Shown one piece after another: positions 27,352-32,563 of a stretch of DNA of 32,563 nt. Under the pieces are notes generated by a model that saw only the letters and a program-made list of their open reading frames with translations, did not search any database and was not told where the DNA came from. The DNA comes from Paracoccaceae bacterium (lineage in GTDB: Bacteria > Pseudomonadota > Alphaproteobacteria > Rhodobacterales > Rhodobacteraceae): the NCBI GenBank assembly GCA_007134865.1, contig SLJW01000050.1:1-32563 (forward strand), given 5' to 3'. Positions within the stretch are counted from its first letter, which is position 1. Every line of letters begins with the position of its first letter. The translations under genes and the position numbers were made by a program.

Positions 27352-27950
27352 TTCGAATTCTCCGATTGGGGCGACAAGGAAAACAGATCTGCAACGCGGA
27401 CTTCCAACGCGCCCAGGCTGGCGGCCAGATCGGCCTGCGTGTCGAGCATATGCACGATTACCTCATCTGCCTCGACCTCTGCCGACAGGGTGCCGGGCAG
27501 AAGTGTGATCGTGTTGAGAAAGACGATCCGCGGTGCCCCCATGGGGAGCGAAAGCGGATAATGCCGGAAGCCGGGGCTAAGGGGCAATCGGGGAGAAAAC
27601 GCCCGCATGGCGACATCGATAGCGCCCAGCACCGACTGCACCGCAAAAAACACTGCGAAGCGGAACGCACCGGAAGGCGAGATGCGCCAACCCGGCGTTG
27701 CCGGCATGAGGAAAACCAGTCCCGCACCGGCCAGCACTGCAGGCAGACCGAACACCATCGCGTCAAGCCGGAATTCAGTCAGCACGCCCCAGATCAAGGC
27801 AAGAACCAGAAGCGCAATGAAAAAGCGCGGCCAGCGCGGAGGGGGCTTGCGCGCATTCTCCTGCAATCGCAAAGCCCTCACTTGGGCGGGCACAGGGGCA
27901 GGGGACGCCTCTGAGAAAGAGACAGGGTCGAGCATCCGATCCTCGTTCAA
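27348..27950 (-). CDS. mnhE: MrpE/MnhE antiporter subunit
   Basis: 'LALIWGVLTEFRLDAMVFGLPAVLAGAGLVFLMP', 'GAPRIVFLNTITLLPGTLSAEVEADEVIVHMLD'. Confidence 0.88.
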   Translation of the reverse strand: MNEDRMLDPVSFSEASPAPVPAQVRALRLQENARKPPPRWPRFFIALLVLALIWGVLTEFRLDAMVFGLPAVLAGAGLVFLMPATPGWRISPSGAFRFAVFFAVQSVLGAIDVAMRAFSPRLPLSPGFRHYPLSLPMGAPRIVFLNTITLLPGTLSAEVEADEVIVHMLDTQADLAASLGALEVRVADLFSLSPQSENSK

Positions 27951-28298
27951 ACGTGACAGCCCGCAAAGCGCTTAGGCTTCGGGGGCTGTTACTCCAGTTC
28001 CAGTTTCCCATGCTAACGCATGAGCGGCGGTTTTCATCCCCCGCACAGCGCAAAACAGTCCAGAGCTGCCAGAATGACCTCTGGGCCCTGTTTCGCCCGA
28101 GGCTGATCGAGTGCGGACGATCATTCAGCGCGCGATGCGCGGCACACGCAAGAGTAAAGATGAACCAGATCAGTGCCGGCGGCGAGCCTCGTTCACCTTG
28201 GTTGCGCAGCGGGTCAGCATGCACCCGATCTGATTTCGCATGTACTTTGACTTCTACCGTGCCCCGCGCCAAACTGCCATTTGCAAAACAATGAGCAG

Positions 28299-28832
28299 AT
28301 GCAGATGCTGGGGTTCATCCAGAAGACAGGCCAAGGTGATGGCGACCGCTTGCTTGCATCGGTCGCTGCAACGCTATCCAGTCGCGGTTTCGTCCTCGCC
28401 GGGGTGATCCAGACGAATTACGTCTTCGATCCCGAACGCCGATGCCATATGGACTTGCAAGTGCTGGGCGATGGCCCGACTGTGCGCATCTCGCAGGATC
28501 GTGGACGCTTTGCGCAGGGCTGCCGCCTCGATCCCGAAGGTCTGGCCAATGCGGTTGCGCTTGTGGATGCTACGCTAGAGCGTGGTGAGGCCGATCTCTT
28601 GATTGTAAACAAGTTCGGGAAGGCCGAGCTGGAAGGCGGCGGCTTTCGCGAAGTCATCGGCAAGGCACTTATCGCCGGCGTGCCCGTGCTCACCACCGTA
28701 AGCCCAGCCCATCTCTCGGAGATCCGTGGATATGCTGGTGAATTGGGCGGCGAGTTGCATGCCGATCACGATGAGGTGGTGGCATGGTGTCTCACCCAGC
28801 GGGAAACCGCAATGAACACAGGGGCGGAATGA
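28299..28832 (+). CDS. DUF2478 family protein
   Basis: 'MLGFIQKTGQGDGDRLLASVAATLSSRGFVLAGVIQTN', 'ISQDRGRFAQGCRLDPEGLANAVALVDATLERGEADLLIVNKFGKAELEGGGFREVIG'. Start uncertain (TTG 28281, ATG 28299 or ATG 28305). Confidence 0.8.
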   Translation: MQMLGFIQKTGQGDGDRLLASVAATLSSRGFVLAGVIQTNYVFDPERRCHMDLQVLGDGPTVRISQDRGRFAQGCRLDPEGLANAVALVDATLERGEADLLIVNKFGKAELEGGGFREVIGKALIAGVPVLTTVSPAHLSEIRGYAGELGGELHADHDEVVAWCLTQRETAMNTGAE

Positions 28833-28888
28833 TCCGGTAAGCTGGATGAGGGGTGATAAACTGCGTTTGGGGATCACAGTGTGGGAAC

Positions 28889-29647
28889 ATGCCCTTGGTT
28901 AAGCAACGCCAGCAAGAGGAAGGTCAGCCGGTTATCCACCCGCTTGGTGTGGATGGTCTGCTGATCCGTTTCGGCGCACGGCTTTGCGAGGCAGCCAATC
29001 GTGCAGCCTTGGCGTTTCGCGCCGCAGTAGAGGCGGCATCACCGCAAGGCGTTGCTGAAAGCTCCACCTCGCTTACATCGGTCTATCTGCGCTTCGACCC
29101 GACCTACACCGATCACGCCCAGTTAAGCTCTGCGATCATGCCGCTGCTGGATAGCCGCGACTGGTATCAGGCGGATTTGCCGCAAGGGAGGCGTTTGTGG
29201 CGTGTTCCTGCCGTCTTTGGCACAGAACTCGCCCCGCAACTGTCCGAAGCCGCTGCCCAAGCTGGCCTGTCGCCCGAACAGGCCACCGAGTCGATCTGCG
29301 CCGCGCCGCTTCGGGTGCAAGCCATCGGCTTCGCTCCGGGCCAGCCCTATCTGGGCGAATTGCCGCCAGAGTGGGACATTCCGCGCCAGAGCGACCTGAC
29401 CCCGCGTGTGCCCGAGGGGGCGCTGGCGGTGGCAATCCGCCAGATGGTGCTGTTTTCTGTCAGCACGCCGACCGGCTGGCGGCATGTGGGCCAGACGGCT
29501 TTGCGTCTGTTCCGGCCAGAGTCGGATGACCCTTTCCTGCTTCGTCCCGGTGATGAAGCGTTGTTCATACCAGTTTCGCGCGAAGAGTTAGAGACAATCC
29601 GCGAAACCGATGGGTCGGGCGGCGCGGTCGCGGAGCGGTTGCGTTGA
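28889..29647 (+). CDS. pxpB: 5-oxoprolinase subunit B (KipI/allophanate hydrolase subunit 1 family)
   Basis: 'QAIGFAPGQPYLGELPPEWDIPRQSDLTPRVPEGALAVAIRQMVLFSVSTPTGWRHVGQT' is the KipI-family core. The ORF track begins with GTG at 28853; ATG at 28889 is an alternative. Confidence 0.88.
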   Translation: MPLVKQRQQEEGQPVIHPLGVDGLLIRFGARLCEAANRAALAFRAAVEAASPQGVAESSTSLTSVYLRFDPTYTDHAQLSSAIMPLLDSRDWYQADLPQGRRLWRVPAVFGTELAPQLSEAAAQAGLSPEQATESICAAPLRVQAIGFAPGQPYLGELPPEWDIPRQSDLTPRVPEGALAVAIRQMVLFSVSTPTGWRHVGQTALRLFRPESDDPFLLRPGDEALFIPVSREELETIRETDGSGGAVAERLR

Positions 29648-30666
29648 TGGCAGAGGTCACAATTCAGCAGGCCGGACCGGGCGTTACAGTGCAAGATATG
29701 GGCCGCCCTGGTTTTCTCGCGCAAGGACTGTCGCGGGGTGGCGCCGCGGACCGGTTGGCTCTGTTTGAGGGCGCCGCGCTGCTGGGGCAGGACAGCCATC
29801 TTGCGGCGTTCGAGATCGCAGGCAGTTTTCTAAGCCTTACCGCGTCAGCTCCTGTCCGCATTGCCCTGACCGGCGCACCGATGCGCGCGTTCTGTGATGG
29901 TGACCCGTTGGTCTGGCAGGCCAGCCACGCCCTGCCCGCTGGCGCGCGGTTGGAAATGTCGGGCAGCCGCGGTGGCTATTCCTACCTCCATTTCGGCGGT
30001 GGGCTGGCCGTCGCGCAGGTGCTTGGGGCGTGCTCGGCACATCTGGGCGCGGGGATCGGGCGGATGTTGGAGGCTGGAGACAGGTTGCCCCTTGGGCGGG
30101 AGCGTGGCAGCGTTGCCGGGATGAGCTTCGACCCGTTCGACCGTTTCGACGGTGGCCTTCTGCGGATGGTCGAGACGCCACAGACGCAGCTTTTCCCCCA
30201 AGCCCAGCGAGAGCGCTTCACCGAAACCGTCTTTCGCAAGGATGCGCGCGGCAATCGCATGGGTCAGCGACTGGCGAACGACGGGGACGGCTTCGGCCTG
30301 CAAGCGGGACTGAGCATCCTGTCCGAGGCGATTGTCCCCGGTGACATCCAGATCACCGGTGACGGCGCTCCCTTCGTGCTGCTGTCGGAATGCCAGACGA
30401 CAGGAGGATATCCGCGCATCGGCACAGTCCTTCCGTGCGACCTGCCTCGACTGGTGCAGGCGCCCGCAAGCGCTGCGCTCCGCTTCGCCTTTGTCACGTT
30501 CGAAGAGGCCGTTGCACTGGAGCGCGCAGAAGCCAAGCGCCGCGCAGATTTGGGCAAGCATCTGCAACCCCTGATCCGCGACCCGCATGACATGACCGAT
30601 CTTCTCGCCTATCAGTTGATCAGCGGGGTAACCGATGGAGATGACCTGGAAAGGAAGCGGCCATGA
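29647..30666 (+). CDS. pxpC: 5-oxoprolinase subunit C (KipA / biotin-dependent carboxyltransferase-like)
   Basis: 'VTIQQAGPGVTVQDMGRPGFLAQGLSRGGAADRLALFEGAALLGQ', 'ISDGA'-like 'ITGDGAPFVLLSECQTTGGYPRIGTVLPCDLPRLVQ'. Confidence 0.9.
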   Translation: MAEVTIQQAGPGVTVQDMGRPGFLAQGLSRGGAADRLALFEGAALLGQDSHLAAFEIAGSFLSLTASAPVRIALTGAPMRAFCDGDPLVWQASHALPAGARLEMSGSRGGYSYLHFGGGLAVAQVLGACSAHLGAGIGRMLEAGDRLPLGRERGSVAGMSFDPFDRFDGGLLRMVETPQTQLFPQAQRERFTETVFRKDARGNRMGQRLANDGDGFGLQAGLSILSEAIVPGDIQITGDGAPFVLLSECQTTGGYPRIGTVLPCDLPRLVQAPASAALRFAFVTFEEAVALERAEAKRRADLGKHLQPLIRDPHDMTDLLAYQLISGVTDGDDLERKRP

Positions 30667-31439
30667 TCACAAGCATCGACCTGAATGCCGATATGGGCGA
30701 AAGCTTCGGTCCATGGTTGATGGGGGCGGATGAGGCACTTCTGCAGATCATCACCTCGGCCAATATCGCCTGCGGCTATCACGCGGGGGACCCCGATGTG
30801 ATGGCGCGGACCATGGCGCTGGCAGTGGAAGCCGGTGTCGGCATAGGCGCGCATCCGGGCTTCCCGGACCTGCAGGGCTTCGGCAGACGCCGGATGCAGA
30901 TGACCCTCATAGAGGCGCGGCATCTCGTCGCCTATCAACTGGGCGCGGCGCAGGCGATAGCGCGCCTGGCCGGTGGGCAGGTTCGGCATCTCAAGCTTCA
31001 TGGCGCCTTGGCCAATATGGCCGCTGAGGACGAGGCGCTTGCGCGAGCCTGCTTCGAGGGCGCGCTCGCTGTTGATCCCGATATCATCGTGATGGTGATC
31101 GCGGGCACGGCACAGGCGCGTGCGGCGACGACGCTAGGAGCACGCATGGCGCAGGAAATCTTTGCCGACCGCGCTTATACCGATGATGGGCTGTTGATGG
31201 ACCGCCGCCTGCCCGGTGCCGTGATACACGATGCTGATCAGGTCTGTGCGCGTATACTGGCGATGCTGCAGTCCAGCGCGATCATTACTGCGACAGGCAC
31301 CCATCTGCCTACTCAGATCGACACGATCTGCCTGCACGGCGACACGGCGGGTGCCGTCAAGCTCGCGCAGGCACTGCGTGACTCGCTGAGAGCGGAGGGC
31401 ATCCGCCTTCAAACTTTCAGCGGCAATCGCCCTTCCTGA
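30663..31439 (+). CDS. pxpA: 5-oxoprolinase subunit A (LamB/YcsF family)
   Basis: 'SIDLNADMGESFGPWLMGADEALLQIITSANIACGYHAGDPDVMARTMALAVEAGVGIGAHPGFPDLQGFGRR'. Confidence 0.96.
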   Translation: MITSIDLNADMGESFGPWLMGADEALLQIITSANIACGYHAGDPDVMARTMALAVEAGVGIGAHPGFPDLQGFGRRRMQMTLIEARHLVAYQLGAAQAIARLAGGQVRHLKLHGALANMAAEDEALARACFEGALAVDPDIIVMVIAGTAQARAATTLGARMAQEIFADRAYTDDGLLMDRRLPGAVIHDADQVCARILAMLQSSAIITATGTHLPTQIDTICLHGDTAGAVKLAQALRDSLRAEGIRLQTFSGNRPS

Positions 31440-31818
31440 CGGGCGCAAGTGCTTTTTGTGTCTGCCTTTAGTCGAAGTGACCTCTTGCCGTCTTCCCGTC
31501 TGCCTGGTTTTCAAGGCTGCAAACAACGCCATGCCCAACTCGGTCACCCCGGTCGAACTTTCACCGGTTTCCTGTCCGGGATATCCGATTTTCAAACGAA
31601 CCTGCTCGCACATGAAACAGGCGTTCGCCAGGATGGAAGCACACCCATGATCTCGCCGCTGAACATGCGGGCTCGCTCGGGTTGCGCAAGAACGAGATAC
31701 CGCTAGCGCGGGATGCATTCGCTGAACGAAGCCTCAGAGCCCAGCGTCATGGCGATGCCATGGGACAATTCATCCTTATGACCTGCCCCCAGGAATCCGG
31801 GCCATTCAAAAGGAGAGT

Positions 31819-31845
31819 TTGTTCTTGTAACGTTCGTTAGAACAA
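31819..31845. repeat. Inverted repeat/hairpin TTGTTCT-N13-AGAACAA just upstream of the IS3 transposase
   Basis: Perfect 7-bp arms at 31819-31825 and 31839-31845, 13 nt before the orfA start codon. May lie at or near the IS left end. Confidence 0.5.
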
Positions 31846-31857
31846 GGAGAACAGACG

Positions 31858-32124
31858 ATGCGCAAATCACGTTTCACCGAAGAACAGATCGTGGGGATTT
31901 TGCAGGAGTATGCGGCCGGGGCGAAGGTCTCGGAGCTGTGCCGCAAGCACGGCATGTCGGATGCCACGCTGTATAAGTGGAAGGCCAAGTATGGCGGGCT
32001 GCAAGTCTCGGAGCTGCGCCGCCTGAAGGACCTCGAATCCGAGAATGCTGAACTGAAGCGCCTTCTGGCTGACGCCATGCTCGACAACGCGGGTCTGAAA
32101 GGGCTGCTGGCAAAAAACTTCTGA
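31858..32124 (+). CDS. IS3-family transposase OrfA
   Basis: 'MRKSRFTEEQIVGILQEYAAGAKVSELCRKHGMSDATLYKWKAKYGGLQVSELRRLKDLESENAELKRLLAD', HTH plus leucine zipper typical of IS3-family OrfA. Confidence 0.95.
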   Translation: MRKSRFTEEQIVGILQEYAAGAKVSELCRKHGMSDATLYKWKAKYGGLQVSELRRLKDLESENAELKRLLADAMLDNAGLKGLLAKNF

Positions 32125-32563
32125 CGCCTGCGCACCGCCGCGCCGCAGTGAAGAAGCTGATGGAAGAGTATCAGTTCACGGAACGGCGGGCGTGCAGGCT
32201 GGTCGGGATTTCGCGGTCGAGCCTGGCTTATCAAGCTCGGCCAGACCGCCATGCGCGGCTGAGAGAACGCCTGATCACCCTGTCGGGCAAACATAGGAGG
32301 TATGGCTATCGCATGCTGCATGCCAAGCTCGTCCGCGAGAACTTCCGCGTGAACGTGAAGGTGGTCGAGCGCATCTACCGCGAAGAGCGGCTGTGGCTGC
32401 GGCGCACCAAACGCAAGAAGATCCCGCGCGAGGGCCGTGAAGGGGCTTGGTGCCCGATTGCGCCCAACCAGCGCTGGTCGCTCGACTTCACCAGCGACGC
32501 GCTGGCAAATGGCCGTAAGTTCCGCACGGCCAATCTGAAAGACGACTGCACGCGCGAATGCCC
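32112..32563 (+). CDS. IS3-family transposase OrfB, partial (runs off the window), expressed by -1 frameshift
   Basis: -1 frame reads KKLLTPAHRRAAVKKLMEEYQFTERRACRLVGISRSSLAYQARPDRHARLRERLITLSGKHRRYGYRMLHAKLVRENFRVNVKVVERIYREERLWLRRTKRKKIPREGREGAWCPIAPNQRWSLDFTSDAL, the IS3 HTH_21/DDE start. Slippery A_AAA_AAC at 32112-32118. Confidence 0.92.

Larger units (their letters stand above)
31819..32563 (+). mobile_element. IS3-family insertion sequence, truncated by the window edge
   Basis: orfA/orfB arrangement with a slippery heptamer. Right end and terminal repeats are not in the window, and the left boundary is approximate. Confidence 0.8.

Noticed and set aside
27775-28272. 165-aa minus-strand ORF in the mnhE/DUF2478 intergenic region
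   Set aside because: Overlaps the mnhE start out of frame and has no family signature. More likely non-coding.
28931-28939. DnaA-box-like TTATCCACC
   Set aside because: A single imperfect match inside a coding region with no clustering. Expected by chance.
31440-31810. Open frames between pxpA and the IS (e.g. 31449-31706 + and 31134-31718 -)
   Set aside because: No recognisable protein family, no clear RBS, and the minus-strand ORF overlaps pxpA. Treated as intergenic, perhaps with degraded mobile-element sequence.

Overview
The window looks like a GC-rich alphaproteobacterial chromosome segment, probably Rhodobacterales-like (inferred from gene content only). Left to right it contains: (1) a compact di-heme cytochrome c peroxidase/MauG-like gene. 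(2) An XRE-family ScfR/RamB-type acyl-CoA metabolism regulator, divergent from a tight six-gene operon: serine-glyoxylate aminotransferase-like, malyl-CoA/citramalyl-CoA lyase, malate-CoA ligase subunits mtkA and mtkB, a mesaconyl-C4-CoA hydratase-like (Meh) protein, and a family III mesaconyl-CoA C1-C4 transferase-like (Mct) protein. This is a hybrid of serine-cycle and 3-hydroxypropionate-bicycle enzymes. (3) An ECF sigma factor with a cysteine-free anti-sigma partner, divergent from a DUF2333 gene. (4) A small hypothetical gene and a universal stress protein with an FNR-like box upstream. (5) A complete histidine utilisation locus (hutI-hutH-hutG-hutU divergent from hutF-hutC) with a palindromic candidate HutC operator. 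(6) An eight-gene Mrp/Mbh-type antiporter cluster of unusual layout: E-F-G, a fused MrpA-C-terminus/MrpB, C, and three MrpD/NuoL-like subunits. (7) A DUF2478 gene followed by pxpBCA (5-oxoprolinase). (8) An IS3-family element with a canonical A_AAA_AAC frameshift site, truncated by the window edge. The most interesting candidates are the glyoxylate/C4-C5 acyl-CoA operon and the Mbh-like Mrp cluster without a hydrogenase module. No rRNA, tRNA or CRISPR was recognised.
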